64,000 nucleotides of DNA from Acanthornis magna (taxonomy: Eukaryota; Chordata; Aves; Passeriformes; Acanthizidae): NCBI GenBank assembly GCA_036785705.1, contig JAWUZG010000001.1:7502001-7566000 (forward strand), written 5' to 3'. A model generated the notes under the pieces. It was not told where the DNA came from. It saw nothing but the letters and a program-made list of their open reading frames with translations, and did not search any database. Numbering within the stretch: position 1 is the stretch's first letter; each line of letters opens with the position of its first letter. Positions 1 to 12,946 of this stretch are shown piece by piece. Both the position numbers and the translations under genes were made by a program.

Positions 1-6
1 AGAAAA

Positions 7-25
7 CAGCCCTTGTGAAGGGCTG
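7..25. repeat. Short perfect hairpin
   Basis: CAGCCCTT at 7-14 is followed by a 3-nt loop and its exact reverse complement AAGGGCTG at 18-25. It lies in a moderately GC-rich 100 bp at the window edge, and its parent element, if any, is cut off. No T-run follows it and no function can be assigned. Confidence 0.55.
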
Positions 26-109
26 CAGGGTTCAGCAGGGCTTCCTCCAGGGAGTTCAGTGTGTTACTGTACTCTTTGCTCTGGGCTCTGCACAGAGTTC
101 ATAAATCAG

Positions 110-1534
110 CACAGAAGAACATGGTGAAAGGAGATCTGTGATTACTTGGTTGAGAGAGATAACCCTATTCCTGTCATTTCACCTCCAATGTCTTTTTTTT
201 TTTTTTTCTTCTTTATAAGGACTGGATTTTCCCAGAAACGTGTGCAAGGTGCTGACATGTATAATGATGATAGAACAAAGCATGGGTTCTCTAATGGATT
301 CTCATTATTATTTTGCTGGTTTAGGAGACATCACATACAAAAATTATTTTAAAGTATTTCAGGGAAAAATATCTTAAAATAGGTATGGGAGTATTACAAA
401 CTAAAGGTTAATTTGTTTCTTCCTGTGAAACTAAAGAATGTAGCTTTAAGAATGGGCCACTAAAACTCTATACTTAGGTAAATTATCATGAAAAAATTTT
501 AAACTTTCAGTCTTCCAAGTACTGTAAAACATGAAGCTACACACACTGACTCATCTTTCAAGTGCATGTTTTATGGCATTGTGATGAAGCGTTGTACCTG
601 CTAGGGAGAGATACAAAGATGATAGAAACCAACTTTAATTTCTTGAATACAAATGAGGTGTAGTAGCAGGTACCAATTTATATTTAGCACATGACACAAG
701 GTGTTTGAAAACTCATTAAGTAAGGGTTTTTTGGGTAAAACTTATCAGGAAAAACATCAGCCTATGTGCCAAAAATGTTGTGTCAGAACCAAAAATACAA
801 GGGTTTTTCTGTGTAAATATTTTCTTCCGATGTCCTTTTATCTCAATTACTGTAACTGGTATCTGAACTCAACACTGACTATTTTCTCTGCTGTATTAAT
901 GTGCTATTAAGTCACCTTGCTAAAGGACATAGAAAATGAGATAAATCAAAAGACATCCTCTCTCAATTTGCAGCTCAACCAATATTTGACATTTTTTCTG
1001 ATCCTGCAGGTGAATTTTAGTTCTATTGGTGGCGTTCATTCAAGTGCCTTTTGAGCTAATGTTTCACACATGCAAAAAGACACAATCTCAAATGCACTGA
1101 ATTTAATTTAAACTCACCATGGAGATCAAACAACATTTCTTTTTCAAAGTGGTATGTTTGAAAAATATGGTAACTTGTTAAATCTAGGATGGGGTGCTTC
1201 ACATCTTTTTTGCTTATTTAATGCAACACAATCTTTATATGTATAATGAAATCTGAGATCTTCCAAATGGAACAAATCAAAACAAGGTACTGGTTAACAC
1301 ATCAACATTCATTCAATAATAGAAATAAAAAGAATAATGTGTGTGAATTATAATTAACCCCATGTGTTTACAATAAAAATTGTAAATAAGGTGTTATTGG
1401 CTTTATCAGTTCTTTGTAGTATGAAAAACTGTCCACATCTAATGCTGTGCAGATTTGAGGCTTCTGTGCATGTCTGGTCCAAAGTGTAATGAATTAAATA
1501 TATTTTAAAGTAAATATTTGCTCTCCTAAATGAT
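110..1534. other. Unique AT-rich non-coding DNA
   Basis: No gene, exon or recognisable transposon was seen. It contains a T-run of about 16 at 191-206. Open frames are under 70 codons and show no recognisable protein family. Old repeats too diverged to recognise by eye could be present. Confidence 0.6.
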
Positions 1535-2053
1535 GACAAGCAACAAGGAAGGGATCATTCCCCTCTGCTCAGCACCGGTGTGACGCATCTGGAGTACTCT
1601 ATCCAGTTCTGGGTTCCCTGGTACAAGAGAAACACAGACATACAGCAGAGAAAGTCCAAAAAAGGCCAAAAAAATGATGGACTGGAGCATCTCTCCTAAG
1701 AGGAAAGCCTGAGAGATCTGGGAGCACACAGCCCAGAGACGAGAAGGCTCAGGGGGAGGGAAGATGCAAAGATGGAGCCAGGCTCTTTGCAGCAGTGCCC
1801 TGGGACAGGGCCAGAGTCAATAGGCACAAAGGGAACACAGGAGGCTCTTTTTGAGCATCAGGGAACCTTCGTGCTCTGAGGGTGGCAGCACTGGTGCAGA
1901 TTGCCCAGGCAGGTTGTGCAGCATCTGTGCTTGGGGGTATTCCAAAGCTTCTTGTTCACAGTTCTGGGCAACCTGCTTCAGGTGGCCCTGATGGGGCAGG
2001 GAGAGTGAAACAGAGGTACCTTCCAACCCCAACAATTTTCTGATTCTCTGTGA
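1535..2053 (+). mobile_element. CR1 LINE fragment, 3' part of ORF2 plus 3' UTR
   Basis: This is a 5'-truncated CR1 retrotransposon copy in plus orientation. It begins in the C-terminal part of ORF2, where the DNA encoding the usual 'RPHLEYCVQFW' region of CR1 can be read with shifts (around 1550-1620). The 'LEHLSYEERLRELG' region follows at about 1680-1720. It continues through the 3' UTR, with the 'TACCTTCCAACCCCAACA' stretch near 2017-2034, and ends with decayed octamers of the ATTCTGTG type at 2036-2053. The reading frame is broken by stops and indels, so no protein is made. The 5' truncation is typical of the family. Open frames on the opposite strand here are shadows. Confidence 0.9.
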
Positions 2054-5000
2054 CCCTCATCAGGTAAATATTTTATCATTGTCTAAAATCTGAGATGCCC
2101 TGAAGATGACACCAATGACCATTAAACTTCTTCATGGGATACAAAGGTAAAAGATAAACACTTGAAAAGCAGTAATGGTGAACATATCTTTGAATACCAA
2201 TAAAACTGCTATTTCCTTGAACTCTTTCCTAGCCTTGAAATTTTCTTTCCAGGTTAGCAAAAAGTCTTTAATAAAATTTAGAGAGATTTTGTGAGTCTGT
2301 CATCAGCAACTAAGCAAAACGTGAGTGGAGACAGTTATAACACAGGTATTGTTGGGACTTCAACTTAGTTTTATGTCGTTTTTCACGGAAGATTAAAAAA
2401 ATATCCACGTCTATTCATCCAAAAAAGGCACTTCCTTCATTAAAGATAAATGCAAATGACAAGTATTTGGAATAGTTAAATGAGCAATATTTTTGCAAGG
2501 TGAATACTAACAGAGCTATGGAGGTAATTTTATATCTAGTTTATGACTTGGCTGCCTTCTAGCAACTGGCATGGTGATTGAGAGAACACTGCAGTCCACC
2601 GTCTGTATTTCAAAATTCATTTAAGTTTTTCATTATTTCATTCATCTACACATGCTGGGTTTTTTAAAAAGGAAGATCAAATCAAACATATGGTACTTCA
2701 TCCTCAAAGGATATGTGTTCATATGCCATGTGCAATGGAATAAATTCATAACCCTTATTGTTTCTAAGAGTTGCATGACTAATCCATCATGCACACACCA
2801 ATAGAAGTTTAATTTCAAATGTTCTAATGGTTTCAGGAAACACAAATAACTTTTGGGTTTTATGGGAACATTCACTGCTCACTGCTGACAAGAAATGAGA
2901 CAGAAAATTCCATTTATTAGAATAAATGTTTCCCAGACTCAGGGATAACAAGATAATGAAGTTAAAACTTAACGATGCCTCCTTCTTTATTTATAATATT
3001 CTTTTCATGCTTATTTTATGTCTCAGAAAAATACAGGTTTTACAGATAGCATCAGATATCTCTGTGTATTTTTTCAGAAATCTTGAAGGGAGAAATTAAT
3101 AATAAGAGCATAAATGCTCAAAGAATTCAGAAAAGCACTATTAGAATGGTCTGAAAAGTTAAATGAGGATGTGAGTAATGTGAAGTCCACCTTATCTTGT
3201 AATTGAAATGTACTGCAAATATTTCAACTATTGTGCAGACATGGACAGGTAAAGTTTCTGCTAACTAATAATTAACATTTATCTTAGAAGGAATTTCATA
3301 ACCTTCCGTCATACTAGGCACCGAAACTTTGGGAGGAGGAGGTAAATAGAAAGTGAACATACCTTTAATGGAGTTTAACAAAGAGATTACTGTTAATGAG
3401 GTTTAGAACTTTTCTTTTTTCAATTATATTGCCATAGTTCAAAGCAAATTGAACACAGAGGAACATTTCTTTTTGTTTTCGTGGACTTTTGATTTGGTCT
3501 GACATAATAAGAAATGTTTAAACAAGTGCAGATACTGCACTGTTAAACCGACAGCAGTCGCAGGAGGACTTGAACATTCTCAAGTTCAATATACAACTGG
3601 AGATAATTTTCACAGCCCACTTGAGCAGAAAGATCTTTTTATTCTTTTCTTCATGGTAGCTTTTATTTTTCCTTCTTTTTGCTGTTGCTGTTTTGTTGGG
3701 TTCTTTTTGGTTTGGGTGATCTTATTAATCTTTGAACTCGTATTAAAAGAAGATGTAACTTTAATTGGATATGGAATTAGTTTGACTGGAAGCCATAGAA
3801 TAGTCTTAGAAAACAGTGCTGGTTCTTACAATTAGTTGCAGATTTCTTAATTTACTTTGGGAAAACAAGGCCATGTCTATCTTGGGGATAGAGATTGTGA
3901 ATGCATATACTTAGAAACAATATTAAGAACAACAACAACAACAAAAGAAAATTAAGGCAATTAAAAATAAGCAGTAATATTTATGTGTTATGTTAGCAAA
4001 CCTTTCAAACAGATGGTGAAGGCAATATTCCAGATTTCATTGAAAAAGAGGATAAAAATCCAATTATCAGTTTCCTTATTTCAAGAATATTTATGGCCTC
4101 ATTGTTTTTAATGAATCAAATCTACAGATGAAAAACTTGGGTATGGTACAGAACTTCTGACTTTAAAGGGAGGATTTACTGATTCAGTCTTGGTCTGTAA
4201 CCAGTGAAAATGATTCAAATTATATGTCCTCATTTTTACTAAAGAGTTTAAATAGTTCATCATTTGAACACTGGTTTAGCGGTTCTCTTAACTGTCTTCT
4301 TATTTTTCTCATCACATTTGTAAGTCAGAGGTTGCATTTTTTTAATTTTAAGGGATTTTTCTGAAAGGGTAAAACAAGCAACTATATATCACTGACAACT
4401 GACTGCCTGACACCAGGCATAGAAAAAGTTCTGTAAACACTTTTTCAAGTCTCTTTTCTTTCCTGAAGTTCCTCTCACTGAATGGACTACTGAAAGCCAG
4501 TTATTCATTGAGATGGTAACGTGGAAAAAAAGAGTCTGGATCTAGATCTGGCTGTGAAATATAATTACCCAAGACCAGGGAACCTGCTGTTTGCATGTGT
4601 GTTTAGCCATTAAAAAGTTATTATACTCATATTGCCTGTCAGTCGATAACGTAAGGTTTCGGTGTGCTGGGGTATCATATTAGTAACCCATAGAGCTTCC
4701 ATTATCAATAACCTGAAAAAAGAGAGCAGAGGTAGGGCAGGAAGCACAGTTCTTTGTCAGAGAGTGCGTAAGAAGTGGTAGCTTCAATTTATAAGCATCA
4801 ACGTAAAAACGTTTCATCTCTTGTTAGGGTTTTATAGACACAGATTTTATGAAGTTAAACATATGTCATAATGCCTGAAATGCACTCTTTTTCTGCAGAT
4901 GCATTACCTTGTTTTGTCTGTTCTTCTTTGATTATTCTTTGGATTTCTTTCTAACTTCTTCAGCCAAATGAAATTTTAACAAAACCTCCTTCTTCCCAAA

Positions 5001-5308
5001 GAAAACAATTGCACCCAAATTTCTGGGACCTGAGGAATTCTGGGTAAGGTACTAATCTTTCAAGTACTCCACTATTTAATTAATTTTATGAAAAATATTT
5101 CTGAACTTATTGTAATGACTTGCACATACAAGGGGAAATGTATGAGTGAGAAGTTACAGTTAGGAACAGATTTATGTGAGTCTGTATTGTGTATTTTTAG
5201 AAGAAAACTTACAGTCCATTAATGGAAACAATAAGCACTTGTAAAATGAAAATGCACAATATTATATGAAGCTGAGTTCAGGGTAAAGAACTGACAGAAT
5301 CAACAACC
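2054..5308. other. Unique AT-rich non-coding DNA
   Basis: No gene, exon or recognisable transposon was seen. A short (AAC)n run lies at about 3927-3945. Small open frames are low-complexity or chance length. Very old repeats cannot be excluded by eye. Confidence 0.6.
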
Positions 5309-5333
5309 AAAAAAAAAAAAAAAAAAAAAAAAA
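5309..5333 (+). repeat. Poly-A run, about 25 A
   Basis: An uninterrupted A-tract, followed by a purine-rich AAGAAGGAAC stretch. It could be a relic tail of a retroposed sequence, but I do not recognise the sequence upstream, so I call it a simple repeat only. Confidence 0.85.
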
Positions 5334-5838
5334 GAAGGAACAAAACAAAAACAATTACTGTAAATCAAGTATTCTGAAGGGAGAAAATTATTTTGCAACC
5401 TACTCCAAACATGCATACAAACAAACTCTGGGAAAATATGTCTGGGAGAAATATTTGTAGAAAAATGGACACGATGCCATTAGAACGTATGACATTTATA
5501 AGATGAGTAAAGTGTTGTTAGAGTGTAATTAGTAGCACACTTTAGAAAAGAATATAAGAAAACTGTGTTCACACTGCTTGTCCAGAATAGAAAAATTATA
5601 TTTTCAATAAAAAGAATTGCAGCAATTTAGTTGGCTGTAGTATTTTCTAAAATGCCAGTTGAGCAAATTGTGGAGTATTTTCAAACAGATTTAAAAACTT
5701 GCGTGTTAAAAAAGAAAGCAAGAAGACTTTACACCCAAAGTGTATTTTCCAGAAGTACACCTCAGAGACCAAAGCTATTCATTCATCTCTGGCAACACCT
5801 GGCACGCAGTTCTTTTGTTTGATAACTTTTGCTGCCAG

Positions 5839-6150
5839 ACTTACCGACTTCCTCAACATAATGCTAAATATTGAATTAAGGCATAGCTGAAGCCTTGACT
5901 ATCAGTTAATTTCCCAGGGGGAAAGCCACCACAGCCTCGTCTCCAGGGCACAAGTCCACGTGCAGGAATTAAAAGGCGTTCCACAGCATGAGCTACCAAG
6001 TGACCTGTAACAACACATATGTCGTTCCCATATGTTTCCGAAACGCTTTGTCCAGCTGCCTCAATGTGCACATTATGCTGGGACACAGCTGGCCCGCCTT
6101 CCGAGAGGGAAGCCAAAGCACATGGCTGCTCTCTCCTGACCCCTTAAATA
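5839..6150 (-). promoter_or_regulatory. Possible minus-strand promoter and first exon (speculative)
   Basis: On the minus strand a TATTTAAG box (plus 6143-6150) precedes about 270 bp that is richer in G+C and CpG than its surroundings. That block ends at a strong splice-donor-like CG/GTAAGT (plus 5839-5845). An 87-codon open frame begins at plus 6116 and stops before the donor. Its protein matches no family I know. The arrangement could be the first exon of a lineage-specific non-coding transcript, part of an unrecognised LTR, or chance. No downstream acceptor or exon was identified. Confidence 0.2.
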
Positions 6151-7667
6151 CATAGTGTTACCCTGAAAAACACACCTTGGCACTCAGCTTGTCATTAAGT
6201 GAACTCCTGGATGGATAGGCTTTGCCTCCCATGCAGAGGGAAAAATTGAGGGAATTCTTGTGTTAAAGTAGCGTTGACTGCATGGCAGAAAGGACGGAAA
6301 GGACATTTGCTCTTTAGAAAGGGATGAAATATTCCCACTGTGACTGTCAGCAAAAGTTTGAGTAGCTAAGATTTGTCTTGCAATACAATTTAGTAAACTG
6401 CTCTAAAACATGTGAACTAGAACCTCTAAATTCTGTTTTCACCTCTACCACCCTTTTAAGCTTTACAGTGGGCCCAGTCATGTAATTTAAGTGACCTCCA
6501 TTTGACACAACAAATTGTGAAAACTGATGCTACTCACCTTTGTGGAATGCTGTAAGAACTCTTATTCTGCACTTCAACTAAGTAAGTTACACTCCAGAAT
6601 ATTAATTCTGAGCATGTAGTTGTTGCTGAGGGGGAAACGGTACCACTGTTCCCCTTTTCAGAACAAAATGATTAGAGGCTCTCTTGAATTCATCATCAGT
6701 TTGCAACTGAACAAATCAGTGTAATTGTTTTATTCAGTGTTGTACCAGGTCCTCTCAACTTTTAACCCTTCCTCTTCTCTACAGTTCCAAGTGCCTTTGG
6801 TGTCACTGCCTCTCACGCACAGCTATTTCACTTATGCTTTCCCATTTGTTTAAATTTGGCATTTTAAACCCATTTATTCTGCCCATTGATGGCAATATTG
6901 ATGCTTCACTTTATATCCTTCCATTTTTGCCATATGATGTAGCCTGCCTAAGTAATGTACAATAGATACACTAAGAACTCTCTTTACATTCCTCTGTGAA
7001 TGCTCTGGAGGGAATATAAAGTATAGTGCCAGAGATTCAAATTTCAAGGGTCATAACATACAGTATTCGGTGTTACTGCCCAGTAATTTACTCCAGATAG
7101 GCAGGAAGATATGAGACTGTTATACATGGCTTACCTGCTTATCGAGCTCATATACACAGCTCATGAAATCATAGCTGGATAAAATAAACAATTTTACAAA
7201 TCAATAAGTAGCATCATAATCACAAACAAGGACTGCCTATAGCACATTCAAAGTAGCACTGACTATTCTTTTTTATATATGGTGTAGTTTACTATAGTAC
7301 TCTTTCAAATTAGGTAGTCTTTGAACACAAAATACAAATGGTCTCTTCAAAATATTGAAGCAACACTGTGGAAAATGATTTATTACGGTGAAGCATCTCG
7401 GGATTTTGCTGAGGGTGCAACAAAGTATTTAATATTCAGGCACATGCTGCAATTTCTAGTGTACAATTAACTTCCCACCCTTTCATTGTACTACTGACTT
7501 GTTTCATGGAAAGATGCACATTTGCATATTCTAATTATTGTCAAGCACAAACCTTACTGATGTCAGTGAGAGCCTTCTGACTTCTGCTGCTGCTGGGTCA
7601 GGCCCATCTGTGACTGGATTAATTTCCAAGATGGATTTTAGAAATAAAGTAAATGTATAAAAAAACT

Positions 7668-7669
<2 letters not shown>
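6151..7669. other. Unique AT-rich non-coding DNA
   Basis: No gene or recognisable transposon was seen. The sequence lacks long open frames and obvious tandem repeats. Confidence 0.55.

Positions 7670-7700
<31 letters not shown>
7670..7700 (-). repeat. Poly-T run of 31 (poly-A on minus strand)
   Basis: A 31-base T-tract, the longest pure homopolymer I counted in the window. On the minus strand it is an A-tail-like run. The sequence before it on that strand (plus 7701-7920) is not a repeat I recognise, so a retroposed origin is only possible. Confidence 0.9.
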
Positions 7701-7704
<4 letters not shown>

Positions 7705-8046
7705 CAGATTACTAGAATTGCATCTTGAGAATGGTAACAATCTCCAGAGTATCTCCCAAAGGAGCTGAAGTGTATTATCCCCTCTAGGCTGCAGGTGCTG
7801 CCCACTCTGAGAAAAATGTTGATCAATATCCCATATGTTTCCATAACATGAAAATCCAGATGCTTGTAACATTTTAAAACTCACTTTTAGCAGTCTTTCT
7901 TTTTCTTTGAAGTTTGTTTGCAAGTCTTTGTGAGGTTATATTTCTAAATTAAGTTAACAGAAGATGAAAATTAAAATGGATCAGAGCGGAGAAACAGAAT
8001 AGCTGCTCTTATCTAATGAACATATGTCTCTAAAAGAAATCTAAGT

Positions 8047-8072
8047 GTTAAACATCTAGTTAAACATCTAGT
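8047..8072 (+). repeat. 12-bp tandem duplication, two copies
   Basis: The unit GTTAAACATCTA occurs twice head to tail (8047-8058 and 8059-8070). It looks like a recent slippage-type duplication and has no other visible feature. Confidence 0.85.
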
Positions 8073-10106
8073 AAATATAAATATTTTATTTCAAATTTTT
8101 TAACCATAATTTAATTATAAATCCTCACTATGGATCTGTAAAACAGAAACACCTTGGAATATGGTTATTCATTCAGGCCATACTGTAGGAAGAAGTGAAA
8201 TTGATAGCATATAATGAGGTATAAGATGGTAAATTAGGATTTTGAATTATTTCCTCAGTCAAGTCACTGTTATTGTGACATTTTAGTGACACACACATTG
8301 ACAGAAACTTGATAATTACATAGTTACATAACTAAAATTCTGAAGGAAATCTCAAATTCAAAATCAGAGAGGCCAATTAAGAGGCTGATGGGGCATCCTG
8401 AGACAGGTTTATTTTACGTATATTGTTTTATAGTGGGACACTGGTTCTGTTATCACAATGATTATAGATAGAATTGGGAACATTTTTATACTGGAATAGC
8501 ATACGGAATTTAATTCACATAACTGCAGGTTATGCCTGGGTAGTGGCCAACATGAACTGAGAAATAGTTTCTAGCACTGCTATGACAAAAACTAAGAGTA
8601 AAGAAGGTACAGAAGGCAGAAGATTTTGGTTTAGAGATTTCTACAAATGGAGAAGAGGAAAGGCTGCTTGTTAGTGTCTCATAAGTTGAAGGTTACTGCT
8701 TTAGCCTGAGAGTGTTGGCCACATTTTTACTAAGAACTGAAGGAACAAAACCTATTAACAAAGATAAAATAGTGGTCAGGGCTGTCCCTGTCACTGGAAG
8801 CAGGGAGAGAAGTGATAACAGGAGCAGAGCAGCTTAAATTGGGTGTCCTATCTGTGAAGGTTTGACAATCCCAAAGTGTGAGTGAGGTATTATCACAGGA
8901 AGGGGAAGGAATCAGCTGTCTCAGCAGTTGCCTCAGCAGAAGACTGAACAATGGTATTGTCTATGCATGAGAAATATGTGTTATACACTGCTTGCTTGTG
9001 GCTTTGTTTGTTTTGTTTTCTTTTCTTTTAAACTGCTGATATGGAATACACATAATCTATTACATGTCCAAAATTTATTATATCTTTCAAGACAATGAGC
9101 TATGACTGACGAGTGACATTTTTTATGTCTTGCTCAGATCAATGATATATAGGAATTACCAGTAAGGATAAACCCCAGAATAAATCCACTTCAAATGCTT
9201 AGCTTTAACTTGGACTAATTGCTGCAAGGGGAAAGCGCACAACTGGTTTAATTTGATGGTATGTTTTATGTATGGATATGGCTATGGATTGGCATAATTG
9301 TATCTCTCAAGCAGTCACTTTCTTCACTTTTCTCATATTTTTTTCCTTAGTTTTTTTAAGGGTTAAAAAATTAAGACTATTAAATGACATTTCTCAGAGC
9401 AGTTTACCATATACTTGACCAACCTTGTAATATTCTCCGAGCTGGTTGTTGTTGAACAATATCCCTCCCAGCCTCTGTTCTTGTGGGTGACCCTGAGTGA
9501 CAAATGTTGGTGTAGATCCATCAGTTCACGTAGAGACAAAGGACATCTCTCTGCAGTCCTGACCTTCGCTTTTCTAAAGGCAACATTACAACTGGTTTGT
9601 TTTTCAACCATAGCTCACACTGAACAGAAGGCTACGGAAATAAAATTACATTCTTTTACCTTTTGAATGACAGTGTGATATGGTGTGATGTATATAGATT
9701 TAGATATCATATATAGTGGGTAAAGTACTATAAATATTAGATAATGCCCCAAAGGTCCTACATCTTTAGTGTTGCCAACATCTGAACACACTGTAAAAAG
9801 TTAAATCCAGATCACAGGAAGTATTACTGCTGTCTTAAAATGGGAGATATCCTTTAAAATTACTCTTTACTGTAATATTACATCAGCAGTATGATGAGAC
9901 AGACAATCCATGCCTGAATGTACTACTTTTCAGATGAAACACAAGTCTAGCAAATAGACTGAAAAAATATTTCTGAAGTAAGAATACATGCAGTAAATTG
10001 AGCTTTATTTTCTCCTTGAAGGTTGTTTGCAGGCCTATTATAACTTTTGCAAAAGTAAAAAAGAATGCCTTTCATTCTCATTTTAACACATGGAATAATA
10101 TTGTGA

Positions 10107-10134
10107 GATATTTCTAAAAAGATATTTCTAAAAA
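10107..10134 (+). repeat. 14-bp tandem duplication, two copies
   Basis: GATATTTCTAAAAA at 10107-10120 is repeated exactly at 10121-10134. It is a local duplication in unique AT-rich DNA. Confidence 0.85.
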
Positions 10135-10745
10135 CCCCAAAACATTTTAAATAATTTTAAAAAAAATTAAACATTTCTTCTCCAGAAAAACAAACTAAAC
10201 CTAAAACAGTGCACTTACTAGAATGTTAATTTTGAATTGTTGGGGAAGAAATATATTAATAGATTCTGATTATTTTCACTGTAAAAGTAGTGCTTAATTA
10301 CAATGGAAGATGATTTCTGAGAAAAAAGTATCTTAGATCTAGCAATTGTGTTCAAAGACATCAGATGGTTCAAGGCACACCTCTGCTAAGTGCTATTTTT
10401 AAGGATTATTTTCCTTAATTATTTTTCACAGTTACTGATGAATTATCAAAACACCCAGGGCACTACTATTTGCCTAGGAAGCATTTTACACAGCCCAAAG
10501 CACTCTCAAAAATTTTACTTCTTGTTTTATGTTTTTCAGGTCATACATTTAATCTTTAAGTCGAAGCCACCAACTGGCCCCTTACTTTTAGTGTTTTAGT
10601 TCACATTTCCCATGTTCACCTGCCAGTCATGTTCTACCTGTCTTTTACCTCTGTCTTCTCTTCATTTTTTCTGAATTAGGTGTAACCATTCAGAATTCGT
10701 TATCAGGGTCAGTCACATCAAAGCTTCATGCTGTCTGTATTACGC

Positions 10746-10775
10746 AAAACAAAAAAAAGAAAAAGAAAAAAAAAA
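10746..10775 (+). repeat. A-rich low-complexity tract
   Basis: About 30 bases are almost entirely A, with isolated C and G. It is simple sequence and probably length-variable. Confidence 0.8.
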
Positions 10776-12881
10776 GGATGTCCTCTCATTCCTTCAAATG
10801 TTAGACAAATTAGGGAATTACATTATTGCAGTGCTGCTAAGCATGGCTGTTTCATAATCTCACTAGTTCCATCAATTTGGTGCACACTATGTATGTTCTT
10901 TTATCAAGAAAATATAATTTTCACATTATAGTGTAAACATGATGTTCCTCATGTCTAACAGTTACACTTATTGCATTAAAGAAATAAAGCCAAGTATGGT
11001 TTACAAAAGCTAAAACTACAGTTACACCTAAAATTAGTATTCAAACATTAGAAAGTCCTGTCTTGATGAGCAATTGGAGAACAGCTTCCTGTGGTGAAAT
11101 TTAACAAAGGGTTGCTTGGGCTCAAAATGGAAAAGTGTAATATTTCATTGGCCTGGACGACAACATATAATATTCATAGTTTTAAAGCTCAATATGGCTC
11201 TCTAATTCAATACAGATGCTTGTAACAAGTCTCTCAGTGTCTGAGTGACACAATTAACATTTTGCTTGTTAGCTAAAAATCTTAATAATTGCTTTACTTA
11301 TTCATCACAGGCTGATGAATACTGAAATAGTTCCTGGTTTAAACTTGACCTTTCCTTTCAGTCATCAGTCTTTTTTATTAATAACCAAGTGTATCACAAA
11401 TATGCCTTTCATTTTGTATATGTGTGTATATATTCTCAGTAAGAATATTTATTTCTTTAAATATGCATTACCTAATGAAGTGTCACACACACTACTTTTG
11501 TAGCATATGACACAAAGAATGAGAAAACACTTTAGTCTACCACTTCTTAGAAAATCAGAAAGGTTCAGACCCCCTAGATTCCATCTGTATTGGGATTTAC
11601 ATGGAATAGAAGCATTGAAAATATACAAGGTACACTTTGCACTTCTAGTGGTACCTAGGGGTTAATATTCTCATTTTGAGACATTATTCTGTTTCTTCTC
11701 CACTGAGGTACAAGTACTGGATGGGACAAGCCTTAGGTGTGGTTCCAGGTATTAAGACTTTGGCAGACTGAGTTCTTGGAGAAGGAGACAAGATGTAGAT
11801 CCCCTCTCACCCCGGTGGGGTAACCCATCTCACTGAGACACAGAACTGGTACTTCTATCATCAGGTGTCTGGAAAGAGATACCTCTAAGAAAAGACCTCA
11901 AAGTAATTCTGAATTATGAAGGAAGGGTTGGACTCTCCTGGATACACCTATCCAGGTACTCTAGATCTTAAAGAGAACTCACATCTGTTACCACGTTGGG
12001 TTTTTTTTTGCAATTTGCTAATTATAACTGAATCAGTATTCTGCTGAAATCTCCTTACTGAGAACCTTAAACTCAGAAAGCAGCCAAAAAGAGTTCACTC
12101 TACACAACCAGCAGACAGAACAGAGATCCATCCTGAAAAAATTTTATGCCCAGATTGACCCAATTCAGGTGAGATACTATTCTGAACATCTAACATAGGT
12201 TACCTAAATCTGACTTTTATTTTTAATTAAACATTTGTTTTCAATGCATCTTACTAATGTCGTCATAAAATTAATACATAAGTTTGTGTGTGACATAAAA
12301 AATAGGTTTTTAATTGAATATCAAAGACCTTCTGTATAAATTGAATCCAAATATGTGTGCTATTAATGTATTGTGGGAATATAGGAGAAAACTTCCAGTT
12401 CTTGCCAACAGTACTACACATTACAGTAAAAGGGAGATGTGAGGAAAATTTTCCTTTAATGAGCCTGTGGATACAGAAATAGCAAGGAATATTACCCCAT
12501 CTGAATTACCCAAACAGTTTTAAATTGCCCAATTTAAAGCTTGTCCAGAAGCCAAGTTTAACATCTTATGTACTCCTGCAAGCAGTGCAATGTGATTTTT
12601 TAATGATCAAAGGTGCTTAATTTCATTTTGATGACTTACTTATTGCATGTCGTGCCCCAGCACCATCGTGGGTCAGAGATGCAATATGAGTTCACAAAGG
12701 ATTAAACCACTCAATCGCTCATGCTATTTCCTCTTCATTTAGATCTTCTTTCCAGAAATACACCAGTCTAAGAAATATTAACTTGAGATTATATGACTTT
12801 GATAAATGACCTGAGAATTCACAGTACCTACTCCATTCCACACAGTGGTGCATTCAGACACCAATTACATATAGAACAAAT

Positions 12882-12946
12882 ATCTATGTGTATATATATA
12901 TACGTATATATGTGTATATATGCCTGTGTATGTATGCTTATATACC
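12882..12946. repeat. TA/TG-rich microsatellite
   Basis: A run of TATATATA and TGTATATA-type units interrupted by C and G bases. It is an imperfect dinucleotide microsatellite, likely polymorphic in length. Confidence 0.85.

Larger units (their letters stand above)
7701..12881. other. Unique AT-rich non-coding DNA with small duplications
   Basis: No gene or known transposon was recognised over about 5 kb. Small perfect tandem duplications occur at 8047-8072 (12-bp unit, two copies) and 10107-10134 (14-bp unit GATATTTCTAAAAA, two copies). An A-rich AAAG-type tract lies at 10746-10775. A more balanced-composition patch at 9410-9620 gives overlapping open frames of about 82 codons on both strands but no recognisable protein. 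Confidence 0.55.

Noticed and set aside
1354..2035. Minus-strand open frames over the first CR1
   Set aside because: They are antisense to the CR1 ORF2 remnant and have no recognisable content.
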